The notes beneath the pieces were generated by a model that was given only the letters and a program-made list of their open reading frames with translations, searched no databases and was not told the origin of the DNA. This document shows, piece by piece, positions 26,631 to 35,273 of a stretch of DNA of 56,382 bases. The stretch is from Beijerinckiaceae bacterium (GTDB lineage Bacteria; Pseudomonadota; Alphaproteobacteria; Rhizobiales; Beijerinckiaceae). Every line of letters begins with the position of its first letter. Positions within the stretch are counted from its first letter, which is position 1. The stretch lies in the NCBI GenBank assembly GCA_947478455.1, contig CANJWR010000007.1:1-56382 (forward strand). The letters run 5' to 3'. A program made the translations under genes and the position numbers.

Positions 26631-27649
26631 TTTGCCTTCCCCGGCACATTCGCCTGCGTGAAAGTCGCCATGTCGCGATGGCACGCCAGCGCTGCTTTGA
26701 CGACGCCAATCGCCAGCGCTGCGCCGGAACCTTCGCCGAGACGCATGCCGAGGTCGAGCAGCGGCGTCTTGCCGAGGCGGCGCAACACGTCGCCATGCGC
26801 GCCTTCCGCCGACACGTGGCCCGCCAGACAATGATCGATGCAGGCAGGATCGAGCGCATGCAGGATCGCCGCAGCGGCGGTCACCACATAGCCGTCGAGG
26901 ATCACCGGAATGCGCTCCATGCGGGCCGCCATGATGGCCCCCGCCACAGCCGCAATCTCGCGCCCGCCGAGCCGCCGCATCACTTCCAGCGGATCGGACA
27001 AATGATCCCAGTGCAGCGCCACGGCTTTTTCAACAGCCGCGATCTTGCGCGCAAGTCCGGCGTCGTCGACGCCCGTTCCGCGCCCAACCCAGTCGGACGC
27101 CTTGCCGCCGTAAAGCGCATGATAAATCGCCGCCGCAATTGTGGTGTTGCCGATGCCCATCTCGCCCAGCGCCAGCAGGTCTGTGCCGCCCGCAATAGCC
27201 TCCATTCCGAACGCGAAGGTGGCGGCCGCTGCGGCCTCGTCCATCGCGGCGTCTTCGGTGATGTCTTTCGTCGGAATATCCAGCGCCAGTTCGAAAACCT
27301 TCAGGCCGATGTCGAAGGTCGCGCAAATCTGGTTGATGGCCGCGCCGCCGGCGGCGAAATTTTCCAGCATGGCGCGCGTCACCGTCTGCGGATAGGGCGA
27401 CACACCCTGCGCGACGACGCCGTGATTTGCCACGAACACCGCCGTCAGCGGACGCAACACCTGTGGCTGCGAGCGGCCCTGCCAGGCGGCGAGAAACTCG
27501 ACGATCTGTTCCATCCGGCCAAGCGATCCCTCCGGCTTGGTCAACTCCCGGTCGCGCACCCGCACCTCGTCGACGCAGACCTGCGAGGCAGTCGGCATCA
27601 TCGGCAGAAGGTTGCGAATATCGTCGAACGGCAATCCGGAGGCGGCCAT
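26627..27649 (-). CDS. cobT: Nicotinate-nucleotide--dimethylbenzimidazole phosphoribosyltransferase
   Basis: CobT activates 5,6-dimethylbenzimidazole to alpha-ribazole 5'-phosphate for the lower loop of cobalamin. The 340-aa product has the family hallmarks: RDRELTKPEGSLGRMEQIVE near 32, FVANHGVVAQGVSPYPQTVT near 72, GEMGIGNTTIAAAI near 161 and RLGEGSGAALAIGVVKAALA near 305, with the catalytic Glu in GEGSGAA. ATG 27649 lies 83 nt from the divergent cobS start; the gap is too short for a cobalamin riboswitch on both sides, and none is recognisable. Confidence 0.93.
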   Translation of the reverse strand: MAASGLPFDDIRNLLPMMPTASQVCVDEVRVRDRELTKPEGSLGRMEQIVEFLAAWQGRSQPQVLRPLTAVFVANHGVVAQGVSPYPQTVTRAMLENFAAGGAAINQICATFDIGLKVFELALDIPTKDITEDAAMDEAAAAATFAFGMEAIAGGTDLLALGEMGIGNTTIAAAIYHALYGGKASDWVGRGTGVDDAGLARKIAAVEKAVALHWDHLSDPLEVMRRLGGREIAAVAGAIMAARMERIPVILDGYVVTAAAAILHALDPACIDHCLAGHVSAEGAHGDVLRRLGKTPLLDLGMRLGEGSGAALAIGVVKAALACHRDMATFTQANVPGKAN

Positions 27650-27732
27650 GGTCAGTCCTGACTGGAGGTAGGCAGCGTCTTAACGAGGGCCGGCCCGTTT
27701 GCAAAGGCCGCCGAAATCCAGCATCAAAATGT

Positions 27733-28551
27733 ATGGACCCCGCCCAAGCACCCAACCCGGCCCGCGCCTTCCTTGTCGATCTCGCAGCCTGCTTGCGGTT
27801 CTATTCGCGCCTGCCGATTCCTGCCCTTCCATTCGAGACCGATCCCCACGCCATGCCGGACTTCCGCACGGTCATGCGCGCCCTGCCGGTCGCGGGCGCC
27901 ATCATCGGCCTTTCGGGCGCGCTGGCGCTGGCTCTCGCGGGCGGACTGGGACTTCCGGCGACGGTGGCGGCCGCCCTCGCGCTGGCGGCGCTGACGCTCG
28001 CCACAGGCGCATTTCACGAGGACGGACTGGCCGATACGGCAGACGGCTTCGGCGGCGGCGCGACCCGAGAGCGCAAGCTGGACATCATGAAGGACAGCCG
28101 CATCGGCACATATGGCGGCGCGGCGCTGGTTCTGTCGTATCTGCTGCGCTGGTCGGCCCTGCAGGAACTTGTGGATATGCGCGGCTTCGAACTGGCGGCT
28201 TTCGTACTCGTTGCGGTGGCTGCAGTGTCACGAACGGTCGCCCTGACTCCACTCGCCATGCTGCCTCCCGCCCGCGACGAAGGCGCTGCCTGGCGGGCCG
28301 GCAAGCCCGACGCGGCGGCGCTGGCAATTGCGGGCATATTGGCAATGCTCATCGCTTTCCTGCCGGTGCTGGCCGGCGCCAGCGCCCGCCAGTGCGGAAT
28401 CGCCATCCTGTTCGCAGCCTTCGCCGCATGGGGTATGACGCGCATCGCGGCGCGGCAGATCGGCGGCCAGACCGGCGATGTTGCGGGCGCTGCCCAACAA
28501 TTGGCGGAAATGGCAGGCTTGTGCGCATTTCTGATCGGCGCTCGGCTTTGA
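27733..28551 (+). CDS. cobS: Adenosylcobinamide-GDP ribazoletransferase
   Basis: CobS condenses adenosylcobinamide-GDP with alpha-ribazole in the inner membrane, the last assembly step of the coenzyme. From ATG 27733 the protein is 272 aa and has about six hydrophobic helices. The Mg-binding family signature is intact: GAFHEDGLADTADGFGGG near residue 94, followed by REKL-like RERKLDIMKDSRIGTYGGAA. FYSRLPIP near 23 is also conserved. The gene is divergent from cobT. An alternative ATG 4 nt earlier is in another frame. Confidence 0.93.
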   Translation: MDPAQAPNPARAFLVDLAACLRFYSRLPIPALPFETDPHAMPDFRTVMRALPVAGAIIGLSGALALALAGGLGLPATVAAALALAALTLATGAFHEDGLADTADGFGGGATRERKLDIMKDSRIGTYGGAALVLSYLLRWSALQELVDMRGFELAAFVLVAVAAVSRTVALTPLAMLPPARDEGAAWRAGKPDAAALAIAGILAMLIAFLPVLAGASARQCGIAILFAAFAAWGMTRIAARQIGGQTGDVAGAAQQLAEMAGLCAFLIGARL

Positions 28552-28582
28552 CAAATCCGCCGCTCACACCAGATCTGGCCCC

Positions 28583-28789
28583 ATGACCAATCTCTCGCCC
28601 TGCGTGAATGTCTGCCGCCTCGATGATGCCGGGCAAACCTGCCTAGGCTGCGGTCGTACGCTCGGCGAAATCACCGCGTGGTCGTCTCTGGGCGCGCAGG
28701 AGCGAAAGGCCATCATGGCCCGCCTGACGAAACCGCCCGGCGAAGCTCCGCGCAAAGATGATGCTACAACTGCCACGAGCGCAGCCTGA
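28583..28789 (+). CDS. DUF1289 small Cys protein
   Basis: The 68-aa protein carries the DUF1289 core (SPCVNVCRLDDAGQTCLGCG, then RTLGEITAWSSLGAQERKAI) with four Cys in two pairs, probably holding a metal or an iron-sulfur cluster. These proteins are widespread in proteobacteria and often lie near cobalamin or Fe-S genes; the function is not established. It is followed at 2 nt by the protease gene. Confidence 0.88.
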   Translation: MTNLSPCVNVCRLDDAGQTCLGCGRTLGEITAWSSLGAQERKAIMARLTKPPGEAPRKDDATTATSAA

Positions 28790-28790
28790 C

Positions 28791-29489
28791 ATGGGATTTG
28801 TGATCGTCTTTTCGCTGCTGATCGCCGGCCTCATCGCGCTGATGATGGGGCAGGATGGCCAACCGATTCTGGGCCTGTCGCCGGACCAGTTTGCGCAGGC
28901 GACGATGTCCAGCGCCATAGCGATTGCGCTTGTCGGTTCGCTGGCGACCCGCTTTCGCGGTCGCTGGCTGGAGGCGATCCGGGCGCTGGCGATCTGGGGC
29001 CTGCTGTTTCTCGGCTTTGCGGCCGCCTACGCCTACCGGTTCGAATTTCAGGCTGTCGCCGACCGGCTGCTGGCCGAACTGATACCGGGACGCGTTACCG
29101 CCATGCCGAACGGCGAGGCCTCCGTGGCGCGCCGTCGCGACGGCCATTACAGTCTCGACATGAACGCCAACGGCGTGCAGACGCGCTTCGTATTCGACAC
29201 CGGCGCAACGAACGTCGTTGTGCGCGCCGAAGACGCCGAACGCATAGGGGTGGAAACGAAGGGGCTCGTTTATAACGTCCCCGTCTCCACCGCGAACGGC
29301 ATGGCCATGGCGGCGGAAACCCGCATCGCCACGCTTTCCATCGGCAACATTATGGAGCGCAACGTGCGCGCGCTGGTGGCGAAGCCCGGCGCCCTGCACG
29401 AAAACCTTCTGGGCCAGTCCTTTCTGGAAAGACTGGCCAGCTATCGCGTCGAAAACGAGCGGCTGATTTTGCGCGGACGCTCGCGGTAG
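28791..29489 (+). CDS. Membrane-anchored retropepsin-like aspartic protease (TIGR02281 type)
   Basis: The 232-aa product from ATG 28791 (an in-frame ATG at 28758 would overlap DUF1289) has three N-terminal hydrophobic segments in residues 1-90 (FVIVFSLLIAGLIALMMG, MSSAIAIALVGSLA, ALAIWGLLFLGFAAAYAYRF). A C-terminal clan AA domain follows, with the catalytic motif FVFDTGATNVVV near residue 144 and LLGQSFLERLASYRVENERL near 208. A single DTGAT motif per chain implies it works as a dimer. The domain probably faces the periplasm. Related proteins are usually annotated by family only. Confidence 0.85.
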   Translation: MGFVIVFSLLIAGLIALMMGQDGQPILGLSPDQFAQATMSSAIAIALVGSLATRFRGRWLEAIRALAIWGLLFLGFAAAYAYRFEFQAVADRLLAELIPGRVTAMPNGEASVARRRDGHYSLDMNANGVQTRFVFDTGATNVVVRAEDAERIGVETKGLVYNVPVSTANGMAMAAETRIATLSIGNIMERNVRALVAKPGALHENLLGQSFLERLASYRVENERLILRGRSR

Positions 29490-29491
29490 AA

Positions 29492-30523
29492 CTAGATCGG
29501 ACCGCCGATCAGTTTCAGCGCATCATTGGCGACCGACATGTCGGTCACGCGATCATAGGGCAGGATCGCCTTCTGGATGCCGAAATCGACATTGAGTTGC
29601 TGCATGTAATTAATTCGTTCCTCGTTGATCACGAGATTCACCCCGTAAGGCTTGTAGCGCTGCAGATATTCCCAGACGCTTTCGGCCTCCTCGCGACTTG
29701 CCGACTTCGCAACCTGCTCACGCGCCTTGAGGAAAGGCTCTCGCCCCTCGGGGCTGTGCAGCATCCGAAAAAGCTTGCCATAGGCCGCCATAGCGCGAAC
29801 GATGGCGTCGCGCTTCGTTTCAATCGCCTTGTCGGTCGTGAAGGCGCCCTGCAGGGTATATTCGGGCAAGTCCACATTCAGATGGCCGCCCGGAATAAGC
29901 CTGACCTTGTATTTTTCCATCTGATTGATGTTATTGCCGTCGCCCAGTCCGGCATCGACGACACCTGCCGAGACAGCGCGGAACACATCGACGCTGGAAC
30001 CGATGTTCACGAACTGAACCTTCGTGTGATCGACACCCTTCTTCTTGAAGAGCGCAATCGAAAGCTGATGCAGCAGCGAGCCACTTGAACCCGACCCGAT
30101 GGTCTTGCCCTCGAGATCCTTGAGGCTCTGGATATTGCCCTTGCCGGTGAACATGGCCAGCACCGACAGAAGCGTGCCGCCGCTGCCGATGATCTTCACC
30201 TTTCCGCCTTTCTCCACAGCCGGAAAGACCTGACTGAACCCTGTGAGTGCCGCAAAATCCACATCGCCGCCGATGAGTCCGCTTAGAATTTTGGTTCCAT
30301 CCGAAACGCCTACGACCTTAGCGTCAATGCCAAATTCCTCGTAGAGCCTTTCGTTCTTCATCATCTGCGTCAACGACTGCGACGCAAGGCCCTGTGAATT
30401 CGCAATGGTGATCGGCGTCAGCGTCTTCGTCTGCGCAAAAGCGCTCGGCGACAGGCTCATGATGCTGGAGGCCGTTGCGCCGAGCAGAAGATCGCGGCGA
30501 TCGATCCGGGTAATGTCCGTCAT
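29492..30523 (-). CDS. ABC-type substrate-binding protein (NMT1/TauA-like)
   Basis: The 343-aa periplasmic receptor has a Tat-like signal (DITRIDRRDLLLGATASSIM, cleaved near SAFAQ). The NMT1/SsuA fold follows: ANSQGLASQSLTQMMKNERL near 41, GGDVDFAALTGFSQVFPAVE near 85 and IGSGSSGSLLHQLSIALFKK near 140. No permease or ATPase gene is adjacent. The upstream binding-protein-like gene overlaps its start (ATGA), so the two are one operon. Ligand unknown; aromatic or sulfonated acids are typical for the group. Confidence 0.82.
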   Translation of the reverse strand: MTDITRIDRRDLLLGATASSIMSLSPSAFAQTKTLTPITIANSQGLASQSLTQMMKNERLYEEFGIDAKVVGVSDGTKILSGLIGGDVDFAALTGFSQVFPAVEKGGKVKIIGSGGTLLSVLAMFTGKGNIQSLKDLEGKTIGSGSSGSLLHQLSIALFKKKGVDHTKVQFVNIGSSVDVFRAVSAGVVDAGLGDGNNINQMEKYKVRLIPGGHLNVDLPEYTLQGAFTTDKAIETKRDAIVRAMAAYGKLFRMLHSPEGREPFLKAREQVAKSASREEAESVWEYLQRYKPYGVNLVINEERINYMQQLNVDFGIQKAILPYDRVTDMSVANDALKLIGGPI

Positions 30524-31455
30524 GATGATTCCTCCAGTCGAGTTCTAACTTTCAAAGCCCGCATACTTGCATTGAACAGTTCATCGGCGCCGAGCGTGCG
30601 CGGGAGAATTCCCTGCTCACAAGAATACTGGCTCAACATCGCCAGCGAACTGCTGACGTTTTCGACGCCGAACGGCAGCGCATCAATTGCCTTGCTGGCA
30701 AGCCCTGCGGCGGCCTTGCTCGCGGCGAGCAGTCTGAAAATTTCGGCGACTACATCCGGCCGCGCCTGCGCCAGTTCGGGCCGCACCACAAACATATGGT
30801 TGATCTGCGCACAGCCGTATTTCGCGTACCACGCGGCAGCCGCTGTTTCGTGATCGGGGATCAGACGTCGAATATCTGGATGCTTCGGAGCCGGAAAACC
30901 GAAAATGCCGAAATCCGCCTCACCGTCGATCATGCGCTGCTCAAGCGACTTTTCCCTGTTGCTGACGCGCACCACATTCGCCGGGTCAGAATATTCGCCC
31001 AGATGCGGATCATCGCTCGTCAGCCAAGTCACCTTCGACAGATCGACCCCGAATTCGTGTTGCAGAATGCCGCGCGCCCAGACGGCTGTCGTTTGCGTAT
31101 AGGCGCGTCCGACCGCCTGCCGCCCCTCGATGTCTTTCGGCGTCAACTCCTTGCCGCGATACACGTAGTAGAGCGTGTTGTGCTGAAATTTTCCGACGAT
31201 GCAGGCGGGTAGAAGCGTAAGCGGCTTGTCGTAGATCTTTGCCTGCAGAAACGTCACGAGCGCCAACTCACCTGCGTCGTACTCTCCGTCCCGCACCATC
31301 GGCTTGAAGCCTTCGAAAACCTTCTCTGGCCCGCAGAAATCGAACGACACAAGCGGCGACGAGACAGTTCCAGCCTTCAGCGCTGTCGTGAGGCCATATG
31401 TCTTGAGGTTAGTCCTTAGATGGACCGGACCTGTTGTCGGATAGGTTGCGGGCAT
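30520..31455 (-). CDS. 4,5-dihydroxyphthalate decarboxylase-like protein, paralogue B
   Basis: The product is 311 aa from ATG 31455; an in-frame start at 31524 adds 23 Arg-rich residues with no better RBS, so the start is uncertain. It closely parallels paralogue A (18016-18918): GFKPMVRDGEYDAGELALVT, GRQAVGRAYTQTTAVWARGI, LQHEFGVDLSKVTW and NHMFVVRPELAQARPDVVAE align residue for residue. The fold is shared by NMT1-like receptors and Pht5-type decarboxylases. It lacks a signal peptide yet is coupled to a true periplasmic receptor gene by a 4-nt ATGA overlap. Confidence 0.7.
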   Translation of the reverse strand: MPATYPTTGPVHLRTNLKTYGLTTALKAGTVSSPLVSFDFCGPEKVFEGFKPMVRDGEYDAGELALVTFLQAKIYDKPLTLLPACIVGKFQHNTLYYVYRGKELTPKDIEGRQAVGRAYTQTTAVWARGILQHEFGVDLSKVTWLTSDDPHLGEYSDPANVVRVSNREKSLEQRMIDGEADFGIFGFPAPKHPDIRRLIPDHETAAAAWYAKYGCAQINHMFVVRPELAQARPDVVAEIFRLLAASKAAAGLASKAIDALPFGVENVSSSLAMLSQYSCEQGILPRTLGADELFNASMRALKVRTRLEESS

Positions 31456-31597
31456 CTGGCTTCGCGGACTTCCTCGCAATCGGAATCTGAACGCCGGACG
31501 CGATACGGCATTCATGCATTTCACAGTATTGCGAACGGTCAGTCTTATTCAAAGCTTGACGAGTGCAATAAGTTTATCGAGGCATACTGCGCCGCAA

Positions 31598-32614
31598 CTA
31601 GGCGGCCTCACCCATATTAGGACGTCGCACATGCGCCACCCCATCGCGCACGACCTCGATACCCGCGCCGCGTTTCACGGCCTCGGTCGCCAGATGACGC
31701 CGCCACGCGCGTGCCCCCGGCATACCGGTGAAAAGCCCCAGCATATGCCGCGTGATATCGGACAGCCGCACGCCCTGCTCCAGTTGCGCCTCGATATAGG
31801 GCAGATAGCTTTCGAGCGCGTCGAATTGTGTCGCGACCGGCGCTGGCTCGCCGAACAATTCGGGATCGACCTGCAACAACAGGCCCGGCTCGTGATAGGC
31901 CGCGCGCCCCACCATCACGCCGTCGAGATGTGAAAGCTGTTCCAGCGCCTGTTCGATGGTCGAAACGCCGCCGTTGATCGCCGTCGGCAGATCCGGCCAT
32001 TCGCGTTTGAGTTGATGCACCAGAGGATAATCGAGCGGCGGCACATCGCGATTTTCCTTCGGCGACAGGCCCTTCAGCCACGCCTTGCGGGCATGCACCA
32101 CCAGCGCGTCGACGCCGGCGTCCACCACGCTGCGCGTCATCGCCCACAAAGCCTCATGCGGCTCCTGATCGTCGACGCCGATGCGGCATTTCAACGTGAC
32201 GGGGATTTTCACAACTGCCTTCATGGCGGAAACGCATTCGCCCACCAGCGCCGGCTCGCGCATGAGGCACGCCCCGAAAGCGCCGTTCTGCACACGGTCC
32301 GACGGGCAGCCGCAGTTCAGGTTGATTTCGTGATAGCCATAGTCCTCGCAGATGCGCGCGCAGTGCGCCAATGCCGCCGGCTCCGATCCGCCAAGCTGAA
32401 CCGCAACAGGATGTTCAGCAGCGTCGAAACCCAGCAGCCGTTCGCGCGGCCCATGGATGATCGCGCCCGTTGTGACCATCTCCGTATAAAGCCGCGCACG
32501 CCGCGACATGGTGCGATGGAAGGCCCGGCAATGCCGATCCGTCCAGTCCATCATGGGGGCGACGCTGAAGCGCCACGGGGAATTGGGCCTGGTGTTCAAA
32601 ACAGAATTATCCAT
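31598..32614 (-). CDS. dusA: tRNA-dihydrouridine synthase A
   Basis: DusA is an FMN- and NADPH-dependent enzyme that reduces U20/U20a in tRNA D-loops. The product is 338 aa from ATG 32614. An N-terminal TIM-barrel shows RFSVAPMMDWTDRHCRAFHR at about 14-33, EINLNCGCPSDRVQNGAFGA with the catalytic Cys near 98, VKIPVTLKCRIGVDD near 133, and FMN-phosphate-binding AINGGVSTIEQAL and GVMVGRAAYHEPGLL. Residues beyond about 240 form the helical RNA-binding domain (RLSDITRHMLGLFTGMPGAR). An upstream in-frame start at 32659 adds 15 residues of uncertain status. Confidence 0.93.
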   Translation of the reverse strand: MDNSVLNTRPNSPWRFSVAPMMDWTDRHCRAFHRTMSRRARLYTEMVTTGAIIHGPRERLLGFDAAEHPVAVQLGGSEPAALAHCARICEDYGYHEINLNCGCPSDRVQNGAFGACLMREPALVGECVSAMKAVVKIPVTLKCRIGVDDQEPHEALWAMTRSVVDAGVDALVVHARKAWLKGLSPKENRDVPPLDYPLVHQLKREWPDLPTAINGGVSTIEQALEQLSHLDGVMVGRAAYHEPGLLLQVDPELFGEPAPVATQFDALESYLPYIEAQLEQGVRLSDITRHMLGLFTGMPGARAWRRHLATEAVKRGAGIEVVRDGVAHVRRPNMGEAA

Positions 32615-32735
32615 TGGAGTTCGCCCGCCCCGCACAACCGCGGGACGACCGTCTGGCATTTAGGCCAAAATGGCGATACTCATCAAGTTCGCGATGCAAA
32701 ACAAGAAACTCGCGAGCCACAGGGAGCTTTCTGCG

Positions 32736-33563
32736 ATGAAGTTCGGAAAATCCGCAATCTTCCCCCGCGTTGCGCTGATCGCAATGGCCCTGACATTTTT
32801 GCAGGCGCCGGCCTTTGCGTGGGGTGAAGTCGGCCATCAGGCGGTGGCCGCCATGGCGGCGCGGTTGCTGAACGAACCGACCAAGCAAATGGTACAGTCG
32901 GTGCTGAAGGTGCGCCCGCACGACATGGCAATGCGGCGCAATGCGCTCTGGGCCAGCCAGAATCCACTGCGCGATACGCCCAACTGGCACAATGCGTCGG
33001 TTCCGCCAAACGGCGGCGCGTATGATCCCGCCCGAGACTGTCCAGGCGGTTCCTGTATCGTCGAAAAAGTCGGCGAATTGCGCCGCACGATCGTCGATCC
33101 TGCCGCAACCGCAGATGCGCGTTCGGACGCGATGGCCTATCTCATCAACTTTGTCGCCGACGTTCACATACCGATGAACGCTGCCGGAGCGCCCGGGGCT
33201 TTGTGGATCAAAATCAGCGACAAGACTCAGAAATTGAATTTGTGGTGGGATGACGCTTTCGTCAGGCTGATCGGCGACGAAGCGCTGACTATTTCGGCCA
33301 TTCTAGCGCCGAAAATAACCGCCGATCAGACAAAGCTCTGGAGCAACGGAACGCCCGCCGACTGGACGAATGAATCTTTCGCTGTTTCGCGCGAGTTAAT
33401 CGCCCGAAACAATTTGCAATTGAACGCCCAGTCAGGAAGCGCGGAAGCCGAGGCAGTCATTCTGACGCCTGCTGCGCTGGAAGACATCAAAACAATTGTG
33501 GCTCAACGCCTCGCCATGGCGGCGGTGCGCCTTGCGTGGATCCTGAACAACGCCGGCAAATAA
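32736..33563 (+). CDS. S1/P1 nuclease-family protein with lost zinc ligands
   Basis: S1/P1 nucleases are secreted three-zinc enzymes that cut single-stranded nucleic acids and 3'-nucleotides. The 275-aa product from ATG 32736 (GGGAG upstream) has a signal peptide cleaved to expose Trp-1 (APAFA|WGEVGHQAV) and keeps the W1, H6, NWHN and RDCPGGSCIV landmarks. Key ligands have changed: the usual WAD is WAS; HFVGDVHQPLH reads NFVADVHIPMN, so two His are Asn; and NLHxxWD reads KLNLWWD, so a third His is Asn. That leaves too few ligands for a normal trinuclear site, so catalysis is doubtful although the fold looks intact. Confidence 0.8.
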   Translation: MKFGKSAIFPRVALIAMALTFLQAPAFAWGEVGHQAVAAMAARLLNEPTKQMVQSVLKVRPHDMAMRRNALWASQNPLRDTPNWHNASVPPNGGAYDPARDCPGGSCIVEKVGELRRTIVDPAATADARSDAMAYLINFVADVHIPMNAAGAPGALWIKISDKTQKLNLWWDDAFVRLIGDEALTISAILAPKITADQTKLWSNGTPADWTNESFAVSRELIARNNLQLNAQSGSAEAEAVILTPAALEDIKTIVAQRLAMAAVRLAWILNNAGK

Positions 33564-33569
33564 AAAGCT

Positions 33570-35234
33570 TCAGGACGCTTTCGCCAGCAAAAGCAATTGG
33601 CCACCCTCGACGAGCTGCGCCCCCAGGCGATCTTTCTCATCGTAGCGGAAATGCGCCTGCACGGTAATCAGCAAAACCTTGCCGCCCGGCCTGTACCAAA
33701 CGGCATTGCTGAAGATTTCCGTCACGTCGAGAATGCCCGATGATTCCTTGTCGTCCACAAACGGCGCGACCGGCGGCGTGTATTGTTTGTCAACAACATC
33801 GCCGAATTTCGCCGGATCGAATCTTATGATCGTCGCAAACGATCCACTGTTCGTATCGTAGGCCCAGACTTTCGGATTGTGACGCGCCCCGCCGGTGTCT
33901 TCGCAAAGATAGATGATGCCGTCGCGGTCGACCGTGACATTGTCGAACATGTCACCGCCCTCGGTTCCATCAAGCAGCAGTTCAATCTTTCCTGTCGGCG
34001 CTCCATCGGTGGCAATTTTCGTGACGTCGTCGAATGTGATCGCCCAAAGCCGCGAGCGACCGATCTGATTGGCGTTCAGCAGTTCACCCAGCGCACCCGG
34101 CGCAGAAAAATTGTTCCGATCCGTGGTGACGAGATAGAAAACGTTTGCATTGCGCGGATCCCACGCGCCGTCTTCCGGGCGAAGGAACGAGGTGCCCTTG
34201 TTGGGCGCGGCAAGCCTAAGTTTCTTGCCGACGCCCTTGCCGACAAGTGTTTTCGCCAACCCAATGTTGGCGTCGCGCGACTCGTTCGAAACGCCCTCGA
34301 CCGCAAGGCTGTATAGCTTGCCGCCAGCGAGGCCTGCCTTCTGCACAGGCGAACCTTCCGTCTGCTTGGCGCCGAGCCAGACATAAACCTGATAGCTCCC
34401 GCCATCCGACATGCCCATCACGACCGTCGCATCGCCGGTCGACGGATTAGCCACAAGGTTTTCAAATGCGGGCGGCGGATCGGAGCGGTCCCCGCGCTTG
34501 CCGAAGGCAAAGTCCGTCAACTCATAACAGGCGTGTTCCTCGACAACCCATCCGAAGGCCCTGCCCGCCCCGCCCTCTTCGCCATTGAGAAAGATGCGAC
34601 CGTCATAGCCCTTGCGAGAAGCGTCATTGTAAAAGGCCGAAACCGGCGCGAGATCGGCGGAACAAAAGCGCCCGAGTTGGCGCTGCTTCTCGGGCGCTTC
34701 GGACGCAGGCTTCAGCCCGCCATCGACTTGCAGAAAAAGTTTCTGCGGCGCATCGACAAAGTCGCGTCCGCTGACAACTTTCAACGTGTCCTTGTTGATG
34801 ACCCAGCGCGACACAAAAGCGCCCGCGCCGCCATGGCCGCGCATCGCCCCCCGCCCTTCGGTGATCTCGTGATTGATAAAAACCGTGATCGAGCCGTCGC
34901 CATTGTCGAAAGCCCCGAGGCCATCCGGAATGCCCGCGAACCTGTAGCCATTCACATCGTTTCCGACCGTCAGCAGCGCCGTGCTGCTCCAGCCGGATGC
35001 TGTCGGCACCACATAGGGCGACGCTGGCGCAGACAAGGTCGTCCCGATCGCCGGCCCGGGCAAACTCGAAGGACCGATATTGGCCGGTGATCCATAAGGG
35101 TTGAAAGTCGTCTGGGCGCGCGCTGCGCCAGGCAGACCGCCCGGCATCGCCGAGGCGGCTCCGAACGCCGCAGCATTCTTGACAACATGACGCCGCGAAA
35201 CAAAGGCGTTTCTGTCAGGCCCGGACTTCTTCAT
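33570..35234 (-). CDS. PhoX-family (DUF839) alkaline phosphatase-like protein
   Basis: PhoX enzymes are Tat-exported Ca/Fe phosphatases that release phosphate from esters. The 554-aa product has a Tat-type leader (VSRRHVVKNAAAFGAASAMP, cleaved near ARAQ). A beta-propeller-like DUF839 body follows, with ITVFINHEITEGRGAMRGHG near 116, FLNGEEGGAGRAFGWVVEEH near 215 and IYLCEDTGGARHNPKVWAYD near 435. Acidic residues at these sites match the metal-binding pattern of the family in outline. It is convergent with the S1/P1 gene, 6 bp apart, and both are secreted. Phosphatase activity is inferred from the family. Confidence 0.8.
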   Translation of the reverse strand: MKKSGPDRNAFVSRRHVVKNAAAFGAASAMPGGLPGAARAQTTFNPYGSPANIGPSSLPGPAIGTTLSAPASPYVVPTASGWSSTALLTVGNDVNGYRFAGIPDGLGAFDNGDGSITVFINHEITEGRGAMRGHGGAGAFVSRWVINKDTLKVVSGRDFVDAPQKLFLQVDGGLKPASEAPEKQRQLGRFCSADLAPVSAFYNDASRKGYDGRIFLNGEEGGAGRAFGWVVEEHACYELTDFAFGKRGDRSDPPPAFENLVANPSTGDATVVMGMSDGGSYQVYVWLGAKQTEGSPVQKAGLAGGKLYSLAVEGVSNESRDANIGLAKTLVGKGVGKKLRLAAPNKGTSFLRPEDGAWDPRNANVFYLVTTDRNNFSAPGALGELLNANQIGRSRLWAITFDDVTKIATDGAPTGKIELLLDGTEGGDMFDNVTVDRDGIIYLCEDTGGARHNPKVWAYDTNSGSFATIIRFDPAKFGDVVDKQYTPPVAPFVDDKESSGILDVTEIFSNAVWYRPGGKVLLITVQAHFRYDEKDRLGAQLVEGGQLLLLAKAS

Positions 35235-35273
35235 GCCATCCTCGCAACAGGCGTCGGCTCTTCAAAAATGGGC

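Noticed and set aside
27650-27732. Possible cobalamin riboswitch between cobT and cobS
   Set aside because: The gap is only 83 nt and no B12-box-like element or long conserved stem was recognised.
32670-32735. Upstream start for the S1/P1-like gene
   Set aside because: The extra 22 residues precede a clear signal peptide and GGGAG precedes 32736.
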